Under the pieces are notes generated by a model. That model was not told the DNA's origin and searched no databases. It was given only the letters and a program-made list of their open reading frames with translations. A DNA stretch of 64,000 nt from Clostridium_AD sp050717635 (GTDB lineage: Bacteria > Bacillota > Clostridia > Clostridiales > Clostridiaceae). This document shows positions 15,744 to 23,898 of this stretch, one piece after another. The stretch spans positions 62,001 to 126,000 of the forward strand of contig NZ_JBOITO010000003.1 of assembly GCF_050717635.1 (NCBI RefSeq). Reading direction: 5' to 3'. Positions within the stretch are counted from its first letter, which is position 1; every line of letters begins with the position of its first letter. A program made the position numbers and the translations under genes.

Positions 15744-17354
15744 ATGTTAAAACTTTTAATCGCTGATGATGAGTATCTTGTATTAGATTCAATCAAAATG
15801 ATTGTTTCTAAAAATGTAAAAGATGTTGATGTTGTAGCTACGGCAAGCACAGGACGTGAAGCTATTGAATATGCTATAAGCCTGAAACCAGATATTGTTT
15901 TTATGGACATTCATATGCCAGGAATTGATGGCATGGAGGCAATAAGACAGATTAAAAAAGTTAATAATGATACTTTTTTTGTGATAATTACTGCTTATGA
16001 TTACTTTGATTATGCAAAAGAGGCACTAAATATGGGCGTTTTTGAATATCTATTAAAACCTATTAATAAAAAGAAATTAATAGAGTGTCTTAATAATATA
16101 AAAGTTAACATTGACAAAAAAAGGGGAAATTTAATTAGAGAGATTGAACTAAAGGAAAAAATGAATAGTATTATTCCATCCTTAGAGGCACAATTTATTA
16201 TTAATAAATCATTTAATATTGGACTATCTACAGATATAGAATTTTATGAAAATATATTTTCTATGAATTTAAAATATGGTTATGCCATGGCAGTTTTATT
16301 AGAAGGGCTTAATTCTAAAAGGAAAGAAAATAGTTTAAAGCTGGATTTTGTAAAACAAAACTTCTATGATGTTTTTAATATGAAATTAAAATCACTATGT
16401 GCCTGCCTAATAGGAAATCCTATGGCTGATAGAATAATAGTATTTATTCCCACAAATGGGGAAGAGGAAAGCGCTATAACAAAAGAAAGGTCCATAGATA
16501 TTGCAAAAAGAGTAATAGAAAAAATCAAAGGATTATCAGATTTGAAATATCAAATAGGCATAGGAAGAAGATACAAAGCAGAAAGTTTCGGAAAATCTTG
16601 TAATGAGGCTTATCTAGCAGCCAGTAAAGCTCAAAGTAAGGCGGTTACCTATTACGAAGATGTTATTCTATCAGACAACATTTTTGATACATATCCATTT
16701 CATAAGGAGAGTGCTTTTTCAAATAGTATGCTGACTGCTAATATTAAAGAGGCTAAGGAACCCTTCCTAGAGATATATGTTTGGTTAACCAATGTTTATG
16801 GAGAGGATATTGATAGAATAAAATCTAAGCTTATGGAGTTGTTATTTTTAATAGATAAGAATTTACCCTATAAATCAAAAAAATTGGATGAACTTAAAAA
16901 AGTGCTAATTTTGAGAATTATAAAAATTAATAACAAAGGTGAACTTAGAACTCAATTTTTAGTATATCTTTCTGAGCTGGCTAAAGAAATACAAATTCAA
17001 AGAAAAGGAGATATATATGGAGTTATTCCAACGGTGTTAGAATATCTCAATAAGAACTATGATCATGATATTTCTTTAAATGATGTGGCAAAAAGTGTAA
17101 ACCTTAGCTATAACTATTTGAGTAAAGTATTTAAGGATGAGATAGGAAAAAGCTTTATAGACTATCTTACGGAGCTTAGGATAGATAAATCTATGAAACT
17201 GCTAGCTAATGAAAATATAAGTATAAAAGAAATATGCCTAAAAAATGGTTATAATGATCCTAATTATTACTCTAAAGCTTTTAAAAAGATTACAGGAATG
17301 ACTCCCACAGAATATCGAACATTTATAAATGGGGGAAGTGGTTATATTGATTAA
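15744..17354 (+). CDS. YesN-type response regulator with AraC DNA-binding domain
   Basis: The receiver domain starts LKLLIADDEYLVLDSI and has the phospho-acceptor Asp in IVFMDIHMPG and the conserved Lys in LLKPINK. A long middle region (about 125-420) follows. The C-terminal double helix-turn-helix of AraC type (about 430-530) reads ISLNDVAKSVNLSYNYLSKVFK and IKEICLKNGYNDPNYYSKAFKKITG. It is the partner of the preceding LytS/YesM kinase and most likely activates the xylF-type promoter downstream. GTG 15735 is in frame, but the AAAGG site spaces better to ATG 15744. Receiver and HTH calls are firm; the target is inferred. Confidence 0.9.
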   Translation: MLKLLIADDEYLVLDSIKMIVSKNVKDVDVVATASTGREAIEYAISLKPDIVFMDIHMPGIDGMEAIRQIKKVNNDTFFVIITAYDYFDYAKEALNMGVFEYLLKPINKKKLIECLNNIKVNIDKKRGNLIREIELKEKMNSIIPSLEAQFIINKSFNIGLSTDIEFYENIFSMNLKYGYAMAVLLEGLNSKRKENSLKLDFVKQNFYDVFNMKLKSLCACLIGNPMADRIIVFIPTNGEEESAITKERSIDIAKRVIEKIKGLSDLKYQIGIGRRYKAESFGKSCNEAYLAASKAQSKAVTYYEDVILSDNIFDTYPFHKESAFSNSMLTANIKEAKEPFLEIYVWLTNVYGEDIDRIKSKLMELLFLIDKNLPYKSKKLDELKKVLILRIIKINNKGELRTQFLVYLSELAKEIQIQRKGDIYGVIPTVLEYLNKNYDHDISLNDVAKSVNLSYNYLSKVFKDEIGKSFIDYLTELRIDKSMKLLANENISIKEICLKNGYNDPNYYSKAFKKITGMTPTEYRTFINGGSGYID

Positions 17355-18420
17355 AAATAATAAGTTAAAAATTGCTATAATTACTGGGCTCACTCTTTTA
17401 TTAGGTGTACTGGTTTTTAATGTTATTAGAGATTTAAAAAGGCCTACACTTATAGGAAACAATAATGACAAGCAAGTTACCCCTTTGAAAAGAAAAATAA
17501 AGATTGGATTTTCACTTGGAACTTTGAAAGAAGAAAGGTGGGTTAAGGATAGAGATATTTTAATGGCTAAGGCGCGTGAAATGGATGCAGAAATTATTGT
17601 TCAAAATGCAAATAATGACGATCAAGATCAGTTAAAACAAGTTAAATATCTTTTGGAACAGGGAATTGACGTGCTTATAATTGTGCCAAATGATTATTAT
17701 AAATCTGCTGATGCAGTTGATTTGGCGAAAAGGCAGGGAATACCAGTTATTTCCTATGATAGGCTTGTTTTAGATGCAGATGTGGATCTTTATATAACTT
17801 TTGATAACGTAAAGGTAGGAGAACTAATGGGCAGTGCACTCCTTGAAAAAATAAAACATGGGAATCTTCTTATAATAAATGGTGCAAAAAATGATAATAA
17901 TACCACTATGATTAAAGAGGGTTATGATAAAATTTTAATACCCTATGTGTCAGGTGGTAAAATAAATATTGTAGGTGAAGAATGGGCACCTAATTGGCTA
18001 AAGGAATATGCATTTACCGTGGTAGATAAGGCAGTGCAGAAGGATACAAAGATAAATGCGATTATAGCCGGAAATGACAGTTTGGCGGAAGGTGCTATTG
18101 AAGCATTGTCGGAGCATAGGCTTACAGATAAGGTAATTGTAATTGGCCAAGATGCAGATCTTGGAGCTTGTCAGAGGATTGTAGAGGGAACGCAATTCAT
18201 GACGATTTATAAGCCAATAGAAAAATTAGCAGAAAAGGCAGTAGAAATGGCTGTAAAATTGGTGGAAAGAAAGCCACTTAACACTAGTGAAACTATTTAT
18301 AACGGAAAATATATGGTGCCTTATTATGTATTAGAGCCAATTGCCGTTAAGAAAAATAATATTGATATTACCATAATTAGAGATGGCTTTCATCTGAAGG
18401 ATGACGTTTATAGAAAGTAG
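17347..18420 (+). CDS. Second membrane-anchored sugar-binding protein (XylF-like sensor or component)
   Basis: An N-terminal anchor (about 7-27, LKIAIITGLTLLLGVLVF) without a lipobox precedes a xylose-binding type fold. Its motifs are IGFSLGTLKEERWVKDRDI, GIDVLIIVPNDYYKSADAV, QGIPVISYDRLVLDADVDLYITFDN, IIAGNDSLAEGAIEAL and VIGQDAD. It is far closer to the XylF lipoprotein encoded next than to the sensor at 13183. The GGGGGAAGTG site inside the end of the response regulator gene suggests TTG 17347 as start, overlapping the previous stop and so coupled. ATG 17329 and GTG 17338 are alternatives. It may be a co-sensor for the kinase or a tethered binding protein for the ABC transporter. Confidence 0.7.
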   Translation: MIKNNKLKIAIITGLTLLLGVLVFNVIRDLKRPTLIGNNNDKQVTPLKRKIKIGFSLGTLKEERWVKDRDILMAKAREMDAEIIVQNANNDDQDQLKQVKYLLEQGIDVLIIVPNDYYKSADAVDLAKRQGIPVISYDRLVLDADVDLYITFDNVKVGELMGSALLEKIKHGNLLIINGAKNDNNTTMIKEGYDKILIPYVSGGKINIVGEEWAPNWLKEYAFTVVDKAVQKDTKINAIIAGNDSLAEGAIEALSEHRLTDKVIVIGQDADLGACQRIVEGTQFMTIYKPIEKLAEKAVEMAVKLVERKPLNTSETIYNGKYMVPYYVLEPIAVKKNNIDITIIRDGFHLKDDVYRK

Positions 18421-18427
18421 TTTATTG

Positions 18428-18468
18428 TTACAGTTTGTTTGGGTACCCATACAAGCTGTATTTTTTTA
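18428..18468 (+). terminator. Terminator of the two-component/sensor operon
   Basis: CAGTTTGT...ACAAGCTG stem (one G-U) around an inner GGGTACCC palindrome, followed by seven Ts. Confidence 0.7.
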
Positions 18469-18516
18469 TCGTAAAATATTACTAGTGTGTAAAATTTTTT
18501 AAAACTATAGTAAAAA

Positions 18517-18572
18517 TTTACCCAATCAGGGTAAACGTATACAGAGACAAGTGATAAAATTTATGTCATAAT
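18517..18572 (+). promoter_or_regulatory. Candidate activator site and promoter of the xylFGH-type operon
   Basis: A perfect inverted repeat TTTACCC-AATCA-GGGTAAA (18517-18535) lies just upstream of a weak promoter, GAGACA (18544-18549), 17 bases, CATAAT (18567-18572). A poor core promoter with a symmetric site directly before its -35 is the arrangement expected for activation, presumably by the YesN-type regulator. A further small palindrome, GGACA-ATG-TGTCC, is at 18581-18593. Confidence 0.45.
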
Positions 18573-18631
18573 TTACATAAGGACAATGTGTCCAAGAGTT
18601 TACTTTTAGTATAAATTAAGGAGGGGACAAA

Positions 18632-19729
18632 ATGAAAAAATCTATTTCAATGATACTTGCAGGAGTTATGATTTTATCAGTTTTAGGATTTGTAGGTTGC
18701 GGCAAAAAAACAACGGTGGATATTGGTATAGTATTACCAACAAAGGATGAACCAAGATGGGTTCAAGATGAAGCCAGATTCAAGGAAGCCCTTAAGGATA
18801 CAGATTATTCTGTAGACATACTTTTTAGTCAGGGAACATCTGCTAAGGAAAAAGAAAATGTTGACGCTTTAATTGCTAAGGGAATAAAAGTACTTATAAT
18901 TTGCCCTCAAGATGGTGCAGCAGCAGCAGGAGCAATTGAAGCTGCTAAAAAAGAAGATATTAAGGTAATTTCTTATGACAGATTAATCACAGATACAGAC
19001 GCAGTTGATTACTATGTAACATTTGACAGTATTGCAGTTGGTAGTGCACAAGGCCAATACTTAGTTGATAAGGCAACAGGAACTGGTAACCCATTGTACT
19101 TATATGCCGGAGCTGCTTCAGACAATAACGCTTTCTTATTCTTTGAAGGTGCATGGAAAGTACTTCAGCCAAAAATAGCTGATGGAACCTTTGTAATAAA
19201 GAATTCAAGTGAAGCTATTTCAGTAAAAGACAAAGCTACACTTACACGTGATGAAATGAGTAAGGTAATTGGACAGGTTACTACAAACTGGGACTTTAAT
19301 GAAGCTAAGAATAAGTCAGAATCTCATTTAACAGCTGCTGCAGATGCAGATAAGGGTGATGTATTTATATTAGCTCCAAATGATGGAACAGCTCGTGCAA
19401 TCGCTGACGCTTTCAAAGCAGACAGTAAAGTAACAAGCTACCAAATAACTGGCCAGGATGCTGAAAAAGCATCTATACAGTATATAATTGATGGAAAACA
19501 ATCAATGACAGTATTTAAAGATGTACGTACTTTAGTTAATGATTCAATAGGAATGGCTGTGGAAATATTGACTGGTAAAACTCCAGCAACAACAGGATCA
19601 TATAATAATGGTAAAGTTGATGTTAAAGCTAAGCAAACTGAGGTAATAGTAATAGATAGTAAAAATCTAAAACCTGCTTTAGTAGATTCGGGATACTATC
19701 CAGCAACAGATTTTACAAATCTCAAGTAA
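18632..19729 (+). CDS. xylF: Sugar ABC transporter substrate-binding lipoprotein, XylF type
   Basis: A signal peptide with lipobox (LGFVGC, Cys23) makes this a lipoprotein on the outer face of the membrane. The mature part is a type I sugar-binding fold with xylose-type motifs: IGIVLPTKDEPRWVQDEARFKEAL, GIKVLIICPQDGAAAAGAI, VISYDRLITDTDAVDYYVTFDS, and LAPNDGTARAIADAF with ITGQDAE. At 365 residues it is a normal length. It is followed by an ATPase with two nucleotide-binding domains and a permease, giving a complete CUT2-type transporter. D-xylose is the most likely ligand from motif resemblance, but related pentoses or glucose are possible. Confidence 0.85.
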   Translation: MKKSISMILAGVMILSVLGFVGCGKKTTVDIGIVLPTKDEPRWVQDEARFKEALKDTDYSVDILFSQGTSAKEKENVDALIAKGIKVLIICPQDGAAAAGAIEAAKKEDIKVISYDRLITDTDAVDYYVTFDSIAVGSAQGQYLVDKATGTGNPLYLYAGAASDNNAFLFFEGAWKVLQPKIADGTFVIKNSSEAISVKDKATLTRDEMSKVIGQVTTNWDFNEAKNKSESHLTAAADADKGDVFILAPNDGTARAIADAFKADSKVTSYQITGQDAEKASIQYIIDGKQSMTVFKDVRTLVNDSIGMAVEILTGKTPATTGSYNNGKVDVKAKQTEVIVIDSKNLKPALVDSGYYPATDFTNLK

Positions 19730-19752
19730 ATATTAGTATCTATAGGTAAAGT

Positions 19753-19788
19753 AAATAAATAGTGATAGTTAGCTATCACTATTTATTT
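19753..19788 (+). terminator. Intercistronic hairpin between xylF and xylG
   Basis: A perfect 16-bp stem (AAATAAATAGTGATAG / CTATCACTATTTATTT) with TTAG loop has no clean T-run. Such hairpins after a binding-protein gene usually stabilise the upstream message or attenuate, so that the binding protein is made in excess of ATPase and permease. Confidence 0.65.
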
Positions 19789-19836
19789 ATATAAATTGGA
19801 TTTTAGTGAATGTCTTAATGAGGAGCGAATATAGCT

Positions 19837-21360
19837 ATGAATGATTATATATTAGAGATGAAAGATATCACCAAAATATTTCCAGGGGTTAAGGCTTTAG
19901 ATAATGTCACCTTTAGTGTAAAAAGAGGAGAAATTCATTGTCTTATTGGGGAAAATGGTTCTGGGAAATCAACCCTAATGAAGGTGTTAAGCGGACTTTA
20001 TCCACATGGTCAATATAGTGGAGATATAATATTTAATGGTAGTGTGCAAAAATTTTCTTGTATTAGTGACAGTGAAAGAGTTGGAATTGCAACAATATAT
20101 CAGGAACTCGCCCTTATTCCTGAAATGAGTGTTTATGAGAATATATATTTGGGTCATGAAATAAAAAAAGGAATTAATATCCATTGGAATGAGACAATTG
20201 TTCAAGCAAGTAATATGCTAAAGAGAGTAAAGCTTGATATTAATCCATCAATTAAAGTAAAAGATTTGGGTGTTGGTAAGCAACAGTTGGTAGAAATAGC
20301 TAAGGCACTAAGTAAATCTGTAAGCCTTTTAATATTGGATGAACCTACAGCTGCGCTAAATGAAAATGATAGTGAAAATTTAATGACTTTAATAAAAGAG
20401 CTGAAGCAGCAGGGAGTAACATGCATTTTAATCTCCCATAAATTAAAAGAAGTTATAACAATAGCAGACACTATTACAGTACTACGGGATGGAAAAAGTG
20501 TTTGTTCACTAGATACTAGTGTAGATAAGGCGACAGAATATACAATAATTAAACATATGGTTGGCCGTGAAATAGAGGATATCTTTCCTAAGAGAGTGAC
20601 AAGTAAAACAGAAGAAAAAGTTCTTGAGGTAGTAGAGTGGTGTGCATATGATCCTAAGGTAGGGAGACAAATTCTCCATAATGTAAACTTAAATGTTAAA
20701 AAAGGGGAAATAGTAGGTATAGCAGGCCTCATGGGGGCAGGACGTACTGAGTTTGCTCTTAGCGTATTCGGGAATTCTAGAGGTTATCATATAAATGGTG
20801 ATTTATATGTTATGGGAAAAAAAGTGAATTTTAAGAATCCTAGTCAAGCTATAAAAGAGGGAATTGCCTATGTTACTGAGGACAGAAAAGGAAATGGGTT
20901 AATACTTATGGATGAAATAAGACAAAATATAACTTTAGCAAATTTAAAAAAACTTTCTAATAATAAGGGAGTTATAAATAAAAATGAGGAAATAAACGAA
21001 GCAAATTACTATAAATCATCCTTGAATATTAGAGCTTATAGTATAGCACAAAGGGTTGGTAATTTAAGTGGTGGCAATCAGCAAAAGGTTTCGCTTGGGA
21101 AGTGGCTATTTGTTAAGCCTAATTTATTGATTTTGGATGAACCTACCAGAGGTATTGATGTAGGAGCAAAATATGAAATATATACTTTAATGAATAAGCT
21201 TGTGGAACAAGGTATGAGCATTATTATGATTTCATCCGAACTTCCTGAGATACTAGGAATGAGTGATAGATTATATGTAATGTCGGACGGGGAAATTGTT
21301 GGGGAGATGTCGCAGAAAGAAGCAACACAAGAAAAAGTAATGCAGCTAGCAGCTAATTAG
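19837..21360 (+). CDS. xylG: Sugar ABC transporter ATP-binding protein, XylG type (two NBDs)
   Basis: 507 residues with two nucleotide-binding domains. Domain 1 has Walker A GENGSGKST (about 38-46), a degenerate signature DLGVGKQQLVEIAKAL and Walker B LLILDEPTAAL. Domain 2 has a Walker A-like GLMGAGRTEFA, a canonical LSGGNQQKVSLGKWL and LLILDEPTRGIDVGAKYEIY. This asymmetry is normal for CUT2 sugar importers such as XylG, RbsA and MglA. It powers uptake with the binding protein before it and the permease 11 bases after it. Confidence 0.92.
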   Translation: MNDYILEMKDITKIFPGVKALDNVTFSVKRGEIHCLIGENGSGKSTLMKVLSGLYPHGQYSGDIIFNGSVQKFSCISDSERVGIATIYQELALIPEMSVYENIYLGHEIKKGINIHWNETIVQASNMLKRVKLDINPSIKVKDLGVGKQQLVEIAKALSKSVSLLILDEPTAALNENDSENLMTLIKELKQQGVTCILISHKLKEVITIADTITVLRDGKSVCSLDTSVDKATEYTIIKHMVGREIEDIFPKRVTSKTEEKVLEVVEWCAYDPKVGRQILHNVNLNVKKGEIVGIAGLMGAGRTEFALSVFGNSRGYHINGDLYVMGKKVNFKNPSQAIKEGIAYVTEDRKGNGLILMDEIRQNITLANLKKLSNNKGVINKNEEINEANYYKSSLNIRAYSIAQRVGNLSGGNQQKVSLGKWLFVKPNLLILDEPTRGIDVGAKYEIYTLMNKLVEQGMSIIMISSELPEILGMSDRLYVMSDGEIVGEMSQKEATQEKVMQLAAN

Positions 21361-21371
21361 GGGGTATAGTT

Positions 21372-22547
21372 ATGGAATTTTTCAAAGAAGGCAAGCAACT
21401 TATAAAACAAAATATCCGTGAATATGGAATGTATATTGCATTAGTAGTTATAATGATTATATTTACAATTACTACTAATGGCTTATTTATATCATCAAGA
21501 AATATTAGTAATCTTATTAATCAAACAGGTTATATCGCAGTACTAGCAGTAGGTATGACCTTAATTATTGTAATAAAACATATAGATTTGTCAGTAGGAT
21601 TTGCATCAGGTTTTATGGGAGCAATCGCAGCTATTCTTCTAACAAGGTTTAATGCTCCTTTCATTGTAACTATAATTATAGTTTTGGCAGTGGGTATATT
21701 AATCGGACTCTTTAATGGGTTTTTGGTAGCTACAATGGGGATACCTTCTTTTGTGGCAACCCTTGCAGGCATGCTGATTTTTAGAGGAGGACTACTTCTA
21801 TTAACTGAGAGCTCAGGTACAATTGTTATTTCTAATAAAACCTTTAATGCTATAGGAAATGGGTTTATACCCGATATAGCTCATGTTCAGGGAATTCATT
21901 TATTAACGATACTAATAGGAATTTTGGCAATAATTTTATATGCATGGAGTATTTTTAATACAAGAAAAAATAAGATTAAATACAATTTTGACGTTGTATC
22001 CATGAAAGTATTTGTTTTTCAGCTCATATTTGTTTCTGTAATTATTGGGTATATAACATGGATTCTTGCAGGCTATAATGGACTTTCATGGACTGTAGTT
22101 ATAGTTATCGCAGTGGTTGCTATATATCACTATATAACAACACAAACAGTATTAGGAAGACATATATATGCAGTTGGTGGTAATATTGAGGCAGCAAAGC
22201 TTAGTGGTATAAATGTAAAGAAGATAACCTATATTGTATTTGCTTCTATGGGTATGTTAATTGGTCTATGCGGAATCTTATTTGCATCACGTCTGCAGTC
22301 AGCATCGACTACAGCAGGAACACTATTCGAACTAGATGCAATAGCTGCAGCCTATGTTGGAGGAGTTTCAGCGGATGGTGGTGTGGGAAAAGTTACTGGA
22401 TCTATAATAGGAGCACTAGTTATGTCATCTCTTATAAGTGGAATGAACCTAATGGGTACAGGCATATCTTATCAGTACATTGTTAGAGGTGCAGTGCTAG
22501 TAATTGCGGTAATTTTTGATGTTAAGACCCGTAATAAGAATAGCTAA
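21372..22547 (+). CDS. xylH: Sugar ABC transporter permease, XylH type
   Basis: 391 residues, about ten spans. Family motifs include NLINQTGYIAVLAVGMTLIIVIKHIDLSVG, NGFLVATMGIPSFVATLAGMLIFRG, GRHIYAVGGNIEAAKLSGINV and DAIAAAYVGGVSADGGVGKVTGSIIGALVM. The last is the coupling-helix and C-terminal signature of CUT2 permeases. The length, with the extra central segment (about 195-250), is typical of XylH and longer than RbsC. It is the last gene of the operon, closed by a strong hairpin shared with the tRNA gene. Confidence 0.9.
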   Translation: MEFFKEGKQLIKQNIREYGMYIALVVIMIIFTITTNGLFISSRNISNLINQTGYIAVLAVGMTLIIVIKHIDLSVGFASGFMGAIAAILLTRFNAPFIVTIIIVLAVGILIGLFNGFLVATMGIPSFVATLAGMLIFRGGLLLLTESSGTIVISNKTFNAIGNGFIPDIAHVQGIHLLTILIGILAIILYAWSIFNTRKNKIKYNFDVVSMKVFVFQLIFVSVIIGYITWILAGYNGLSWTVVIVIAVVAIYHYITTQTVLGRHIYAVGGNIEAAKLSGINVKKITYIVFASMGMLIGLCGILFASRLQSASTTAGTLFELDAIAAAYVGGVSADGGVGKVTGSIIGALVMSSLISGMNLMGTGISYQYIVRGAVLVIAVIFDVKTRNKNS

Positions 22548-22597
22548 TTTTAGATAGCATAAAAAGAGTGACAACACTGTTGTTAATTTCATATAAT

Positions 22598-22627
22598 AAA
22601 AAAACACTCACAAAATGAGTGTTTTTT
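22598..22627. terminator. Bidirectional terminator between xylH and tRNA-Leu
   Basis: Stem AAAAAACACTCA / TGAGTGTTTTTT with loop CAAAA and A/T runs on both sides. It serves the plus-strand transporter operon and the minus-strand tRNA. Confidence 0.85.
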
Positions 22628-22628
22628 C

Positions 22629-22713
22629 TGGTGCAGATGACAGGAATCGAACCTGCATGCCGTAAAGCGCTAGACCCTGATTCTAGTGCGTCTGCCAATT
22701 CCGCCACATCTGC
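22629..22713 (-). tRNA. tRNA-Leu (anticodon CAG)
   Basis: On the minus strand the acceptor stem GCAGATG pairs with CATCTGC and is followed by A and an encoded CCA. The D-arm contains GGCGGAATTGGCAGACGC. The anticodon stem CTAGA/TCTAG encloses loop ATCAGGG, so the anticodon is CAG (reads CUG). A class II variable arm precedes GGTTCGATTCC. The length of 85 with CCA is right for tRNA-Leu. It stands alone with its own promoter. Confidence 0.95.
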
Positions 22714-22748
22714 ATAGATGGTGATTCGTTTTTAGCAGCTAAGTACAT

Positions 22749-22777
22749 TATATACCTTTTATATAATGTTGTGTAAA
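22749..22777 (-). promoter_or_regulatory. Promoter of tRNA-Leu
   Basis: On the minus strand, TTTACA (22772-22777), 17 bases, TATATA (22749-22754), about 36 bases before the mature tRNA. The -35 overlaps the hairpin at 22776-22808. Confidence 0.55.
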
Positions 22778-22808
22778 AAATCTCTAAAAAAACTATTAGA
22801 GATTTTTT
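22776..22808. terminator. Hairpin upstream of the tRNA
   Basis: AAAAATCTCTAA pairs with TTAGAGATTTTT and runs into Ts on the plus strand. It is a typical terminator shape but has no plus-strand gene directly before it other than xylH, so it may be a back-up stop for read-through. Confidence 0.5.
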
Positions 22809-22889
22809 TTGAAAAGTATTGTATAAGGTTGGGTGATGATATATAATTTGTCTAACACTTTAGAAAAAAAAATATGGAGGGATAATATT

Positions 22890-23804
22890 ATGCTAGATAA
22901 ATTTGAAGGTAATAAAGGAATAAAGATTTTTGTTTATGGAACTCTTATGAAAGGGTACAGTGATCATGAAAAATTTTTATCAGAAGCTAAATTTGCAGGC
23001 CATTTTGTAGCTGAAGGTTTTCAGTTATATGATTTTGGCAATAATGCACAAATAATGCATAACGAAATTGATAAAGTTAAAGGTGAAATTTATGTTATCG
23101 ATAACGATACACTAAACAAGCTAGATTCGCTTGAAGTAAAAGGAAATTTATTTGCGAGAAAATTAATTAGCGTCGTTAACCTTAATAATAATGATGATGT
23201 TCAAGAAGCATATACTTATGTGTATAACAAGGATCTTTCAAAACAAGTTGAAGCTAGTTATGAAAGTAAGACTAAGACGTCAGTAAAAAGAAACGATTAT
23301 GTTTGGTATGCAAGCTATGGATCTAACATGCTTAACGAAAGATTGACATCTTATATCAAAGGTGGAGTTTGTAAATTTAATGGTGTGAATTATGACGGTT
23401 GTAGAAATAAATTACTTCCAAAGGATAGTAGAACTATAACTATTCCTTATAAAATGTATTATGGAAATGAAAGTGCTTCATGGGGAAATGGTGGAGTATC
23501 ATTTTTAAATATTAATAGTAGGGGAAAATCTTTAGGTAGAATGTACCTTATCACTGAGGAACAATTTGAAGATATTGCACGCCAAGAGGGAAGTGAAGAG
23601 AACTGGTATAATCAGATTCTTTCCTTAGGTGAGCACAATGGTATTGAAATTGTTACAGTTACCAATAAAAATATAAGACCTTATAAAAACCCTTCCGATA
23701 ATTATTTTAGAGTAATCAGAATGGGTATAAAGGAAACATATCCTAATATGAGTGAATTTGAGGTAATGAAGTATTTGGTAGAATGTGGATTGGAAAAGAA
23801 ATAG
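22890..23804 (+). CDS. Protein with two gamma-glutamylcyclotransferase-like (GGCT) domains
   Basis: Domain 1 (about 10-125) begins KIFVYGTLMKGYSDHEKFL, the GGCT/AIG2 substrate loop YGTLM. Domain 2 (about 145-300) begins VWYASYGSNMLNERL, the YGSNM loop of the second GGCT subclass, and continues with KMYYGNESASWGNGGVSFL. A possible catalytic Glu of domain 1 lies in KLDSLEVKGNLFARK. The two halves are different subtypes joined by a charged linker, so this is a fusion rather than a simple duplication. Predicted to act on gamma-glutamyl peptides or amines, unproven. GGAGGG supports ATG 22890 over the in-frame ATG at 22833. Confidence 0.75.
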   Translation: MLDKFEGNKGIKIFVYGTLMKGYSDHEKFLSEAKFAGHFVAEGFQLYDFGNNAQIMHNEIDKVKGEIYVIDNDTLNKLDSLEVKGNLFARKLISVVNLNNNDDVQEAYTYVYNKDLSKQVEASYESKTKTSVKRNDYVWYASYGSNMLNERLTSYIKGGVCKFNGVNYDGCRNKLLPKDSRTITIPYKMYYGNESASWGNGGVSFLNINSRGKSLGRMYLITEEQFEDIARQEGSEENWYNQILSLGEHNGIEIVTVTNKNIRPYKNPSDNYFRVIRMGIKETYPNMSEFEVMKYLVECGLEKK

Positions 23805-23847
23805 CCTCTAGGTATATTTGAAAAAAATTTAATGAAAGTAAGTGAGG

Positions 23848-23875
23848 GGAACTACTAAATTTGGTAGTTCCTTTT
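23848..23875. terminator. Convergent terminator
   Basis: GGAACTAC / GTAGTTCC stem followed by TTTT on the plus strand, between the GGCT fusion gene and the converging M20 peptidase gene. Confidence 0.7.
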
Positions 23876-23898
23876 ATGCAACAAAAAAATGGAGGTAT

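Noticed and set aside
20202..20732. Minus-strand frame of 176 codons inside xylG
   Set aside because: It overlaps the ABC ATPase motifs in the other strand; no independent support.
13183..22547. Riboswitch or T-box control of the sugar locus
   Set aside because: Intergenic regions show promoters, hairpins and an inverted repeat, but none of the conserved words of known riboswitches.
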